44,671 bases of DNA from Bacteroidales bacterium (GTDB lineage: Bacteria > Bacteroidota > Bacteroidia > Bacteroidales > PWNQ01): positions 1-44,671 of the forward strand of contig PWNQ01000012.1 of assembly GCA_003557725.1 (NCBI GenBank). The letters are read 5' to 3'. The notes under the pieces are model-generated. The model was not told the DNA's origin. It saw nothing but the letters and a program-made list of their open reading frames with translations, and made no database searches. Below, in pieces: positions 9,120 to 17,354 of this stretch. The translations under genes were made by a program, and so were the position numbers. Each line of letters starts with the position of its first letter. The first letter of the stretch is position 1.

Positions 9120-10532
9120 TTACTTGTCCTGGTCTTTGTCCGTGTCTTTATCCGATTTTTTGGCAGATTCTTTATCAGACTCTTTATCCGATTCTTTATC
9201 CTTTTTATTATCTTTTTCTTTCCAGTATTTATCTACCAGTTCTTTTTTGATTCCTGCTTCTGCTTTAGAGAAGTATGTTGCCAGCAATTCCCAGGCCGTA
9301 TCCAGCATGGCTTCCATATCCATGTTTACATCGATGGCCAGCAATTTATTGGAGTATTCTTTAGCAAACTTAAGGGTCCGTTCGTCATAATCGGTAAGGT
9401 CGAATCCATTTTCCAGTTTGGTTTTGGCATTGGCAGCATCGGCGTATAGCCGGATGGCGGTGTTCATCACCTGCGGGTGGTCTTCGCGGGTTTGTGTTCC
9501 GATCACCAGTTGTTTAAGTCTTGATAAAGAGCGGAAGGGGTCTACGATCACCTTTCCAATATCCGTATCTCTGCGGAGGAAAAGCTGTCCTTCGGTAATA
9601 TATCCCGTATTATCGGGGATGGCATGTGTGATATCGCCTCCTGACAGGGTAGTTACCGCCACGATGGTGATGGATCCTTTTCCGGGGAACTGTACGGCTT
9701 TTTCATATATTCTGGCCAGGTCTGAATACAGTGAGCCCGGCATACTGTCCTTGGAAGGGATCTGATCCATACGGTTGGACACAATGCTAAGGGCATCGGC
9801 GAAGAGGGTCATGTCGGTAAGCAGCACCAGGACGTTTTCTCCCTTTTGGGTTGCAAAGTATTCGGCTGTAGTAAGTGCCATATCGGGCACCAGCAGGCGT
9901 TCTACCGGGGGGTCATCGGTGGTATTTACAAAGCTGACGATGCGGTCCATGGCCCCTGCATTGTTAAATACGTTTTTAAAATACAGGTAATCATCATTGG
10001 AAAGGCCCATTCCGCCCAAAATGATCTTATCGGCTTTGGCTCTGAGAGCCACACTGGCCATTACCTGGTTGTAAGGCTGGTCGGGGTCGGCAAAGAACGG
10101 GATTTTTTGTCCTGATACCAGGCTGTTATTCAAGTCAATGCCAGCAATTCCTGTAGCGATAAGCTCTGAAGGTTGCTCCCTTCTCACCGGGTTTACGGAA
10201 GGGCCGCCAATTTCTGTAACCTTTCCCTCCACCTCGGGTCCCCCGTCGATGGGTGCTCCGTAAGCATTGAAAAAGCGTCCGGCCAGCTGGTCACCCACCT
10301 TTAACTGGGGGGGATTGCCTAAAAAGGTCACCTCTGCATTGGTAGGAATACCCTCAGTGCCGGAGAAGATCTGCAGAACTATCTGGTCGCCAATGATTTT
10401 TACCACTTGCGCCATCCGGTCTTCCACCAGGGCGATCTCATCATATCCCACACCGGTGGCCGTTAAGGAAACGGTGGCCTTTGTTATGTTGTTAAGCTTA
10501 GTATATGTTTTTTGAAATGCTTGACTTTCCAT
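9120..10532 (-). CDS. atpB: V-type ATPase subunit B (non-catalytic head subunit)
   Basis: 470 residues. The core (1-437) is a normal B subunit: an N-terminal beta barrel, the nucleotide-fold region with GSITIVAVTTLSGGDITHAIPDNTG, and a helical C-terminus. It lacks a Walker A motif, as expected for B. Residues 438-470 form an added tail made only of K, D, E, S, N, T, A and Q, with tandem DKES units, which I do not know from typical B subunits of about 440 residues. The tail is encoded by a 12-nt repeat and is presumably disordered. It lies between atpA (29 bp upstream) and atpD. Confidence 0.93.
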   Translation of the reverse strand: MESQAFQKTYTKLNNITKATVSLTATGVGYDEIALVEDRMAQVVKIIGDQIVLQIFSGTEGIPTNAEVTFLGNPPQLKVGDQLAGRFFNAYGAPIDGGPEVEGKVTEIGGPSVNPVRREQPSELIATGIAGIDLNNSLVSGQKIPFFADPDQPYNQVMASVALRAKADKIILGGMGLSNDDYLYFKNVFNNAGAMDRIVSFVNTTDDPPVERLLVPDMALTTAEYFATQKGENVLVLLTDMTLFADALSIVSNRMDQIPSKDSMPGSLYSDLARIYEKAVQFPGKGSITIVAVTTLSGGDITHAIPDNTGYITEGQLFLRRDTDIGKVIVDPFRSLSRLKQLVIGTQTREDHPQVMNTAIRLYADAANAKTKLENGFDLTDYDERTLKFAKEYSNKLLAIDVNMDMEAMLDTAWELLATYFSKAEAGIKKELVDKYWKEKDNKKDKESDKESDKESAKKSDKDTDKDQDK

Positions 10533-10561
10533 GGTTGTTATTTTAATAATACATTACTGTT

Positions 10562-12346
10562 TTAGTTTTCCGCAGGCTCTTTTTGAACACGTTCATTTAT
10601 GATATCATCCAGCTCTTTTTCACGTGTTTTAAAGTCATCGGAGTGGAATTTAGCGTAGTTCATCTGTTTAAACTGGTTGATAATACGCTTAAAAAAGTCG
10701 CCCACTTCTTCAAAGTGCTGGAATTCAAATTCTTTGTCTATTACTTCCAGTACTTTATCCATCATATATTTTTGTCTTTTCAGCGGGGTTACTGAGTCCA
10801 CTTTGTCGAAAGCATCTTGTTGAAGGATAACAAAGTCCATCATTTCCGATCTCCAGAACCGTATATGAAAGTCCACGGGCACTCCGTCATCTCCCAGGAT
10901 ATTGATCTGTTCCATGGTTTCTTTACCGGTAAACAGGATATCTTTGGCGCGGGTCACCTTATTGATCCAGTTTTCGTCCATATTTTCTCTGAGCGACTTT
11001 TGCACTTCCTCATATTCCAGGTACTTGGAGTAGCTTTCAATGGGGTCAATGGCGGGATATCTCTTGCTGTCGGCACGGCTTTGTGATAGTCCATAGAAGC
11101 ATCGGGCCGCTTTTCGTGTGCTTTCGGTTACCGGTTCTTTCAGGTTTCCACCGGCGGGGGATACGGTTCCGATAAAGGTGATGGATCCGGGTTTATCGTT
11201 ATTCAGGTATACATATCCTGCGCGGGCATAGAAGTTGGAGATAATGGCCGACAGGTCCATGGGGAATGCATCCGGTCCGGGCAGTTCTTCCATCCGGTTG
11301 GACATTTCCCTGAGGGCTTGAGCCCACCGGGAGGTGGAGTCGGCCATAAGCAATACGCGCAATCCCATACACCGGTAATATTCTGCAATGGTCATGGCTG
11401 TATATACCGAGGCTTCTCTTGCTGCCACGGGCATGTTGGAGGTATTGGCAATAATGGTGGTGCGCTCAATAAGCTTTTTCCCGGTATGGGGGTCTTCCAG
11501 TTCGGGAAACTCCTTAAAGACCTCTACCACCTCATTATCGCGCTCCCCACAGGCGGCAATGATTACTATATCTGCTTCTGCCTGTTTGGAGATGGCATGC
11601 TGCAATACGGTCTTTCCCGTTCCAAAAGGGCCGGGGATAAAGCCGGTTCCCCCTTCGGTGATGGGGTTCAGGGTGTCGATACAGCGCACTCCCGTTTCCA
11701 GCAGCTTGAAGGGGCGGGGCTTGTTTTTAAAGGCTTTTATCGGCATCTTTACAGGCCACTTCTGTACCATGGTCACCTTTATCTCTTCACCTTCTTCATT
11801 GGTGATCACGGCAATCTGGTCGTCCACACGGTATTTACCTTCTTTGGTGATCTCTTTTACGGTGTGTCGTCCCTTGAGCTTGAAAGGCACCATGATCCTG
11901 TGGGGCATGCCGTTTTCCTGCACCTCCCCCAGCCAATCTCCGGCCACCACCTGGTCGTCTTTTTGGGCCAATGGCTTGAACTCCCATTGTGCCTCACGAT
12001 CCAATGGGTCGGTATACTCTCCCCGCTTAAGGAAAACACCCTCCATCTTATCCAGGTCGTTTTGCAACCCGTCGTAATTCCTCGAGAGGATGCCGGGTGC
12101 TAAAGTAACCTCCAGCATGTGCCCCTCAAAGACCACCTTGCTGTCCGGCCTGAGCCCGCGGGTGCTCTCAAAAACCTGCACAAACGCCTGCTCACCGGTA
12201 ATCTTGATTACCTCGGCCATTAAAGTCTCATCATTGTGCCGGATGAAACAAATCTCGTTTTGCCCCACCGGGCCATCCACTTTTACAATAACCAGGTTGG
12301 CAATTATTCCGGTGACAATACCCGTTGTCTTATCTTTTCTTTCCAT
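10562..12346 (-). CDS. atpA: V-type ATPase catalytic subunit A
   Basis: 594 residues, the usual length. Walker A GPFGTGKT is at 239-246, after the bulge domain typical of V/A-type A subunits (about 115-195). The catalytic glutamate region follows in IIAACGERDNEVVEV, and ADSTSRWAQALREMSNRMEELPG and TGKETM fit the family. It hydrolyses or makes ATP in alternation with subunit B in the A3B3 head. Its start overlaps the end of the DUF2764 gene by 17 nt. A long plus-strand open frame over 11318-12103 is only a shadow of this gene. Confidence 0.95.
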   Translation of the reverse strand: MERKDKTTGIVTGIIANLVIVKVDGPVGQNEICFIRHNDETLMAEVIKITGEQAFVQVFESTRGLRPDSKVVFEGHMLEVTLAPGILSRNYDGLQNDLDKMEGVFLKRGEYTDPLDREAQWEFKPLAQKDDQVVAGDWLGEVQENGMPHRIMVPFKLKGRHTVKEITKEGKYRVDDQIAVITNEEGEEIKVTMVQKWPVKMPIKAFKNKPRPFKLLETGVRCIDTLNPITEGGTGFIPGPFGTGKTVLQHAISKQAEADIVIIAACGERDNEVVEVFKEFPELEDPHTGKKLIERTTIIANTSNMPVAAREASVYTAMTIAEYYRCMGLRVLLMADSTSRWAQALREMSNRMEELPGPDAFPMDLSAIISNFYARAGYVYLNNDKPGSITFIGTVSPAGGNLKEPVTESTRKAARCFYGLSQSRADSKRYPAIDPIESYSKYLEYEEVQKSLRENMDENWINKVTRAKDILFTGKETMEQINILGDDGVPVDFHIRFWRSEMMDFVILQQDAFDKVDSVTPLKRQKYMMDKVLEVIDKEFEFQHFEEVGDFFKRIINQFKQMNYAKFHSDDFKTREKELDDIINERVQKEPAEN

Positions 12347-13193
12347 AATTTATAGTGTATTCCCGGGGAAATTCAAACCCCGACTTAAGTTCATTGAACA
12401 ACTCTTTAAACATTTTGCGGCCCTGCTCCGTATCCAGCGCATACCAACGCTCCACAATAAAGAGCTTTAACACAAAGGCCAATACTTTTTCGATGGTGAA
12501 ATAATTAAAGAAGGTGATGCTATCCAAATATTTCCATTTATGCATGTCCAGCTTCATCTCCCGCTCTTCCAGCTTTTCTGACTGGAATATTTGGATGATC
12601 TCCTCCATATATTCAACCCTGGCAGATAACCCAAAGTCCACTGCCCGGCTTTTTTTCAAAGCTTCCGTTACTTCATTGTTCCCAATAAACTGCTGCTCAG
12701 GGTTCAATTCATGCCTTCTTGCATTTAATGCAATGGCAATATTGGCTATATTCCGTTCGTAGTCAGCAATTTTATTGATAAATTCGTTCCCATGGGAGTC
12801 CAAAAAGTCATAATATCCCCGGCTGAGCATCCGGGAAGCCGTCACTTCATTTACCCCCTCCGGGTCCTGGTGGATATGCTGAATAAAATCACTCCAGTAC
12901 CGGGGATAAACGGACATATCCACCTGATCAAAAGACTTTTTGTCCAGCAATAGCTCCAGCTGTGCCCTGGAATAATTGGCCCGGGGCTCCCAGGGTTTAT
13001 CCTTTTGATATAATAAGTGAATAAGGTTATGGTGGTCAAAACGCAGATAAAAATGACGAGCCCACCGCATATCCTTATCCGTGAGGCTGTTTTCTATCCT
13101 CTCCCGAAAGTCCTTGCCTGTGAATGGCAACTTCTTCATATCCGGGCTGATCTCTGGTAAACCGGAAATTAAATAATGATAGAGTGTGAACAT
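12330..13193 (-). CDS. DUF2764 family protein of the V-ATPase operon (possible C-subunit equivalent)
   Basis: 287 residues, mostly helical and charged, starting MFTLYHYLISGLPEI. DUF2764 proteins sit between subunits E and A in the V-ATPase operons of Bacteroidetes and Chlamydia, where no recognisable subunit C exists. The common inference is that the family replaces C, linking the central rotor to the ring. The context here is the same: 2 nt after atpE and overlapping atpA by 17 nt. There is no direct evidence for the role in the sequence itself. Confidence 0.8.
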   Translation of the reverse strand: MFTLYHYLISGLPEISPDMKKLPFTGKDFRERIENSLTDKDMRWARHFYLRFDHHNLIHLLYQKDKPWEPRANYSRAQLELLLDKKSFDQVDMSVYPRYWSDFIQHIHQDPEGVNEVTASRMLSRGYYDFLDSHGNEFINKIADYERNIANIAIALNARRHELNPEQQFIGNNEVTEALKKSRAVDFGLSARVEYMEEIIQIFQSEKLEEREMKLDMHKWKYLDSITFFNYFTIEKVLAFVLKLFIVERWYALDTEQGRKMFKELFNELKSGFEFPREYTINYGKKR

Positions 13194-13195
13194 GA

Positions 13196-13807
13196 TTACC
13201 GTGATTCAAAAAGAAATTCCATGGTTTTGGGACGAAGGTACGACTTGAAGAAGTTGTTAAAATCCTGCTCCGTAAAATTTATCTGGTAACTGCTTCCCGA
13301 CGGAGCAACTTTGAACCCGGATTTTAATCTTCCGGAAAAACTGAACGTTACCTCCTTGTTTAACTGGTTGAAAAGTTCGTTTTTGAAGTACTTCTCCAGT
13401 TCCTCTTTCTGCTTTTCAGGTAAAATTACGTCCAGATCCGTACTTTGTTTTTCCCCCCACTTTTCCACAATGGTTTTTATCAGCGCTCCCACATATTCCT
13501 TCTGAGAAAACAACTCTTTTGATGACGGCTCCACTGCTTTGGCCGTTATCAAATGGGTGATTTCCTGTTTTAAGGCAGAAACGGACTGATCTACTGCCAT
13601 CTTCATTTCTTTTTCCACCTGCTCACGCGTGGATTGTGCCTGCTCTTCTGCACTGGAAACAATGTCACCGGCCTTCTTTTTGGCCTCCCTTTCAATCTTA
13701 TCCGCTTTATCCCTGGCTTCGCTTATGATCTTATCCCCCTCATCCCGGGCCTTTTGAACCCCCTCCTGGTAAATCTTCTCAGTGAGAACCTCAATTTTCT
13801 TTGTCAT
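13196..13807 (-). CDS. atpE: V-type ATPase subunit E (peripheral stalk)
   Basis: 203 residues. The first 90 or so form a highly charged coiled coil (KARDEGDKIISEARDKADK and so on), followed by a globular C-terminus that docks on the head. This is the standard subunit E layout. It is the first gene of the operon, with ATG at 13807 and a 413-bp upstream region. The usual coiled-coil stalk partner G/H was not found in the operon. Confidence 0.88.
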   Translation of the reverse strand: MTKKIEVLTEKIYQEGVQKARDEGDKIISEARDKADKIEREAKKKAGDIVSSAEEQAQSTREQVEKEMKMAVDQSVSALKQEITHLITAKAVEPSSKELFSQKEYVGALIKTIVEKWGEKQSTDLDVILPEKQKEELEKYFKNELFNQLNKEVTFSFSGRLKSGFKVAPSGSSYQINFTEQDFNNFFKSYLRPKTMEFLFESR

Positions 13808-14045
13808 ATCCTTTGGTTTTTCTATAGAATAATGTGCCTGTTGTCATTTAATGATGCCGTTAACATAGCATCGCAAAAATATTACTATCCCCAATCGCTT
13901 ATTTATGATGATGCAAAAGTATAATAAATTAACAAAAATAAACTTATATTGCTTTATTAGGTATTAATCGCCCTTCAGTAAAGGATAGAAGAGGATTTTA
14001 TTTTACTGTTAATAGATAAACAATAAAATTTTTGGTTTATTATAT

Positions 14046-14117
14046 GAGACCGGTGAAAAAACATAAAATTTATGGCATCCGTTGATTTTGAAATATGTAT
14101 TAATCCGGTAATTGGCT
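14046..14117 (-). repeat. probable degenerate copy C of the ~70-bp element
   Basis: The left part (ATGAGACCGGTGAAAAAACA from 14044, then GCATCCGTTGA at 14075-14085) follows the order and spacing of the element at 35532 (ATGAGTCCGGTCTAAAAACA, then ACATCCGCTGA). The right arm is weak (TAATTGGCTGA). Similarity is by eye only. Confidence 0.4.
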
Positions 14118-14128
14118 GATTGAGAGAT

Positions 14129-14162
14129 AAAAAAAGCACCGGGGAACCGGTGCTTTTTTTTT
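14129..14162 (-). terminator. intrinsic terminator after the DUF1015 gene
   Basis: Stem GCACCGG / CCGGTGC with loop GGAA, flanked by a run of seven A and one of nine T, 58 bp after the DUF1015 stop. On the minus strand the U-tract comes from the A run. Confidence 0.85.
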
Positions 14163-14220
14163 AAAGAGGATATGGTATCTGGTGTGTATATCCATATCCC
14201 AACTATACTATTGGGAAAAA

Positions 14221-15471
14221 TTAGTCATCCAGGGTGTGAACCACCAGTCCGGACCTTAGCTTAGGCTCAAACCATGTGGTTTTTGGGGGCATGATCTTTC
14301 CGCTGTCGGCGATATCCAGGAGTTGTTTCAGGGATACGGGGTACAAAGCGAAGGCCACTTTCATTTCTCCGCTGTCCACTCGTTTTACCAGTTCATCCAG
14401 TCCTCGTATGCCGCCCACAAAGTCTATCCTGTCGCTGGTTCTCAAGTCTTTAATATCCAGCATTTGGTCCAATACATACTTTGAAAGCACGTTTACGTCC
14501 AGTATTCCCAGGGGGTCTTTATCGTCATAGGTACCTTCTTTAGCCGTCATGGAGTACCATTTCCCTTCCAGGTACATGCCAAAATTATGGAGTTGGTTCG
14601 GTTTATAAGGGGTTGTACCCTTTTCTTCCATATGGAATACCTCTTCCAGTTTGCTAAGAAATTGATCTGCTGATAGTCCATTCAGGTCTTTCACCACCCG
14701 GTTATAATCAATAATTTTTAGTTGGTTATCGGGGAAGTGCACAGCCAGGAAGTAGTTATACTCTTCCGATCCATTGTGGTCGGGGTTATTTTTCTTTTTT
14801 TCATTTCCCACCAGTGCAGCTGCGGCGGTTCTGTGATGTCCGTCGGCCACGTAGGTATTAGGGATTGATTCAAACAGTTGCAATAGTTTTTGGTTTGTTT
14901 GCTCATCATGGATTGGCCAGAACTGATGTTGTACCTGGTCGTCTGCCAGGAAGTCATACTCGGGTTGGTGTTTGCTAACCCATTCTTCGATGATTTGATC
15001 GATTTCAGGTACGGCTCTGTATGTAAAGAACACGGGTTCCATGTTGGCATCAGTAATGCGAACATGTTTCATGCGGTCTTCTTCTTTGGCGGCCCGGGTC
15101 AGCTCATGCTTTTTAATGATATCGTTCATGTAGTCTTGCACGCCTGCACAGCCTACAAGTCCATATTGTTTATGGTTTCCCATGCGTTGTGCATAGATGT
15201 ACAGCATGTCCTGGTTGTCTTTTACCAGCCAGTTATTATCCCGGAATTTGCGGAAATTTTCTTTGGCTTTGTTGTATACCGGGTCACTGTAGAGGTCTGT
15301 TTCCGGTGGCAGGTCGATTTCCGGTTTAATAATATGCAGTAAAGATTTTTCGTTGCCTTCCGCTTCCACGCGGGCTTCTTTTGAATCCAGCACGTCATAG
15401 GGCCGGGAGGCAATTTCCCGGGCCATTTCTTTTGGCGGGCGCCATCCTTTAAACGGTTTTAATATTGCCAT
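14221..15471 (-). CDS. DUF1015 family protein, serine-gene linked
   Basis: 416 residues, full length for DUF1015 (N-terminal FKGWRPPKEMAREIASRPYDVLDSKEA). The family signature VADGHHRTAAA lies near residue 230. DUF1015 genes often follow serC and serA in Bacteroidetes, as here. The HHR-type motif and overall plan recall the ParB/sulfiredoxin-like fold used by free-serine kinases (SerK, SbnI), so a role in serine or phosphoserine handling is plausible. That is inference from context and remembered fold similarity, not from a catalytic residue I can prove. It is last in the minus-strand serine cluster and followed by a strong terminator. Confidence 0.82.
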   Translation of the reverse strand: MAILKPFKGWRPPKEMAREIASRPYDVLDSKEARVEAEGNEKSLLHIIKPEIDLPPETDLYSDPVYNKAKENFRKFRDNNWLVKDNQDMLYIYAQRMGNHKQYGLVGCAGVQDYMNDIIKKHELTRAAKEEDRMKHVRITDANMEPVFFTYRAVPEIDQIIEEWVSKHQPEYDFLADDQVQHQFWPIHDEQTNQKLLQLFESIPNTYVADGHHRTAAAALVGNEKKKNNPDHNGSEEYNYFLAVHFPDNQLKIIDYNRVVKDLNGLSADQFLSKLEEVFHMEEKGTTPYKPNQLHNFGMYLEGKWYSMTAKEGTYDDKDPLGILDVNVLSKYVLDQMLDIKDLRTSDRIDFVGGIRGLDELVKRVDSGEMKVAFALYPVSLKQLLDIADSGKIMPPKTTWFEPKLRSGLVVHTLDD

Positions 15472-15542
15472 ATTTTTAATTTTTAATGGTCTGTATCACC
15501 CCAGGAGGGGCCCTCTGCAGGTCAGAAGCATATTTTTTCCTT

Positions 15543-15603
15543 GTATAGCAGATATGCCTTGCTGTTATCATATTTGATTGGACAACAGCAAGGCATGGTA
15601 TAC
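15543..15603 (-). promoter_or_regulatory. long hairpin between the four-helix-bundle and DUF1015 genes
   Basis: A perfect 13-bp inverted repeat (ATGCCTTGCTGTT at 15554-15566, AACAGCAAGGCAT at 15584-15596), extended by GTATA / TATAC outside. No U-tract follows on either strand, so it is not a standard terminator. It may protect mRNA ends or adjust downstream expression. Confidence 0.65.
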
Positions 15604-15660
15604 AGACGTGTGAATAACTATATGATATTCTGCTTTACAGCAGATTGTTTTTCAATAGCT

Positions 15661-16188
15661 TTACTGGTTGAAATTGTGGTTTTGCGTCGGTTGAGAGTGG
15701 TTGCTATAGTTTCCGTTGGGGTTGCCATTGTTGGTTCGCTGAAGTGAAGAGATCAGTGCTCCCATCATCTTGGACAGTTCAATGAGTTGTCCTCGTGAAT
15801 CTTCATAAGCTTCTTCTCCCAGGTATCCAAAACGGTGTGCGATGGTGGTAAGCACTACACATTCTCTGATACAGCTTTTGGACAATTTCAGGTGATAAAT
15901 AAATTGGCTTTTTGTCCGCCCTGACCCTTCTGCAATTCGAATGGCAATAGACTGGGAGGCATTGCGGAAACGAGCGGCCAGGCCGTCGTCATCCAGCTCA
16001 GGAAATAACCTGGTGGTATCATGAACCCACTGAGTATAGGTTAACACCTTCTCGTACAAGCGCAAATCTTCAAAGCGAAAAAAACTAAAATTCCGCTCTT
16101 CGCGAGGTTGCTGCTCCTGATCGCCCTGGGGTTGCTGCTCCTGGTCTTCCATTGGCTCTCTTTGCTCTTCTTCTCTCATGTTAAACAT
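15661..16188 (-). CDS. four-helix-bundle protein (S23-type, TIGR02436-like)
   Basis: 175 residues. The core (about 35-150) matches the small four-helix-bundle family first seen as 23S rRNA intervening-sequence proteins: FEDLRLYEKVLTYTQWVHDTT, then FRNASQSIAIRIAEGSGR, FIYHLKLSKSCIRECVVL and a last helix with LIELSKMMGALISSL. The N-terminus (5-32) is Glu/Gln-rich with a duplicated EQQP unit, and the C-terminus is Asn/Gln-rich; both are probably disordered. ATG at 16188 is used, with another at 16179. TATTTTTG at 16216-16209 on the minus strand could be its own -7 box. Its place between serA and DUF1015 is recurrent in the phylum, but its function is unknown. Confidence 0.8.
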   Translation of the reverse strand: MFNMREEEQREPMEDQEQQPQGDQEQQPREERNFSFFRFEDLRLYEKVLTYTQWVHDTTRLFPELDDDGLAARFRNASQSIAIRIAEGSGRTKSQFIYHLKLSKSCIRECVVLTTIAHRFGYLGEEAYEDSRGQLIELSKMMGALISSLQRTNNGNPNGNYSNHSQPTQNHNFNQ

Positions 16189-16295
16189 AGTTTTTAAATT
16201 TAGGCTGACAAAAATAGCGGTTTTTATTACAACAGGTATACTTTGCCACTAATTATTATTTTATTTGATTAAAAGACTCTTTATAGTAGTATGTA

Positions 16296-16353
16296 AAGCT
16301 ATGCCATAACACGTGCAACCATGTGCCTGCAACCATGTGATCCGGCATAGCTT
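16296..16353 (-). promoter_or_regulatory. hairpin with internal direct repeat after serA
   Basis: A perfect 10-bp inverted repeat (AAGCTATGCC at 16296-16305, GGCATAGCTT at 16344-16353). Its loop holds two copies of TGCAACCATGTG. It lies 24 bp after the serA stop and has no U-tract. Like the hairpin at 15543 it is built around TATGCC / GGCAT. Confidence 0.6.
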
Positions 16354-16376
16354 CTTCTGATTTTCAACGATTCAGG

Positions 16377-17300
16377 CTATTTGTTCACCTGAAATGTGCG
16401 GTCATTATTTTTCAGAAACTTTACGATTTGCTCTGCTGCCGCCAGTCCGGCATTGATATTGGCTTCTGCTGTCTGGGCTCCCATTTTCTTTGGCGTGAAA
16501 TAATATTGCCCTTCAAACTTTTGTGCTATCTGCTGTGCCATATCGGGGGCAATATCAGAAAGGTAGTGGAAGTCTTTTCGCTCTTCCATCACCTTCATCA
16601 GTTCCTCCTCATGGATAACTTCTTTGCGTGCGGTATTAACCAGGGTGGCCTTTTCCGGCATGCTGCTCAGCAGGGAAAAGTTGATGGACTGTTTGGTTTT
16701 TTCGTTGGCGGGGATATGCAGGGATATATATTGACACCGTGCATACAGTTCTTTTTCTGATTCCAGGGGTTTAACCCCTTCTTTTTCTATCTCTTGCTTA
16801 CTGAGGAAGGGGTCGTAGGCATAGATATCCATTTGAAATCCTTTGGCTATCTCGGCCACCAGTCGTCCCACATTTCCAAAAGCGTGTATTCCCAGTGTTT
16901 TTCCTCTCAGTTCTGTGCCGGATTTTCCGTTAAACTGCCCTCTGGCGTGGTAGATCATCATGCCTATGGCCAGTTCGGCCACGGCATTAGAATTTTGCCC
17001 CGGGGTGTTCATCACCACCACTCCTTTTGCGGATGCTGCTTCCAGGTCTACGTTGTCGTAGCCGGCTCCGGCGCGGATCACGATTTTGAGCTCTTTTGCT
17101 GCGTCAATAACTTCTGCAGTAACCTTATCGCTTCTTATTATCAAGGCGGTGGCGTCTTTTACTGCTTCCAGTAGTTGGCTTTTATCCGTATATTTTTCCA
17201 GGAGTGCCAACTCATAGCCGGCCTCTTGTGCGATTTTTTGTATCCCCGGAATGGTATCCGGATGGAACGGCTTCTCCGTTGCTACCAGTAACTTTGTCAT
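16377..17300 (-). CDS. serA: D-3-phosphoglycerate dehydrogenase, short type without ACT domain
   Basis: 307 residues: a D-2-hydroxyacid dehydrogenase with no regulatory C-terminal domain. It should oxidise 3-phosphoglycerate to 3-phosphohydroxypyruvate, the first step of serine synthesis. The catalytic arginine is R225 (VNTARKEVI). Two sites differ from the textbook family. The Rossmann loop reads A140-F-G-N-V-G, with Ala for the first Gly. The position of the catalytic His in TPHIG is Lys (TPKKMGAQTAEAN, K271), and the usual catalytic Glu after DVF is absent (SDIAPD). I recall the same TPKKMG motif in Bacteroides SerA, so this is a lineage feature rather than decay. It is 54 bp downstream of serC and probably cotranscribed. 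Confidence 0.9.
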   Translation of the reverse strand: MTKLLVATEKPFHPDTIPGIQKIAQEAGYELALLEKYTDKSQLLEAVKDATALIIRSDKVTAEVIDAAKELKIVIRAGAGYDNVDLEAASAKGVVVMNTPGQNSNAVAELAIGMMIYHARGQFNGKSGTELRGKTLGIHAFGNVGRLVAEIAKGFQMDIYAYDPFLSKQEIEKEGVKPLESEKELYARCQYISLHIPANEKTKQSINFSLLSSMPEKATLVNTARKEVIHEEELMKVMEERKDFHYLSDIAPDMAQQIAQKFEGQYYFTPKKMGAQTAEANINAGLAAAEQIVKFLKNNDRTFQVNK

Positions 17301-17319
17301 AACTGTATAGGTTTAATTA

Positions 17320-17344
17320 CCGCCCCGCCTTAACGGGGGGGCGG
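17320..17344 (-). promoter_or_regulatory. GC-rich hairpin between serC and serA
   Basis: CCGCCCCGCC (17320-17329) can pair with 17335-17344 with one mismatch and a 5-nt loop. It fills the 54-bp serC-serA gap. No U-tract follows in the direction of transcription, so it may tune serA relative to serC rather than terminate. Confidence 0.55.
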
Positions 17345-17354
17345 AAGGTTTTTG

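Larger units (their letters stand above)
13808..14220. other. 413-bp intergenic region between atpE and the DUF1015 gene
   Basis: No coding content is seen. On the minus strand, 13881-13874 reads TATTTTTG, a match to the -7 pattern about 67 nt before the atpE start, but no -33 TTG is well placed. It also holds a degenerate ~70-bp element (from 14046) and the terminator of the DUF1015 gene (14129-14162). Confidence 0.5.

Noticed and set aside
11318-12103. Long plus-strand open frames of 229-261 residues over atpA
   Set aside because: They mirror a strongly conserved ATPase gene, have biased composition and no family features.
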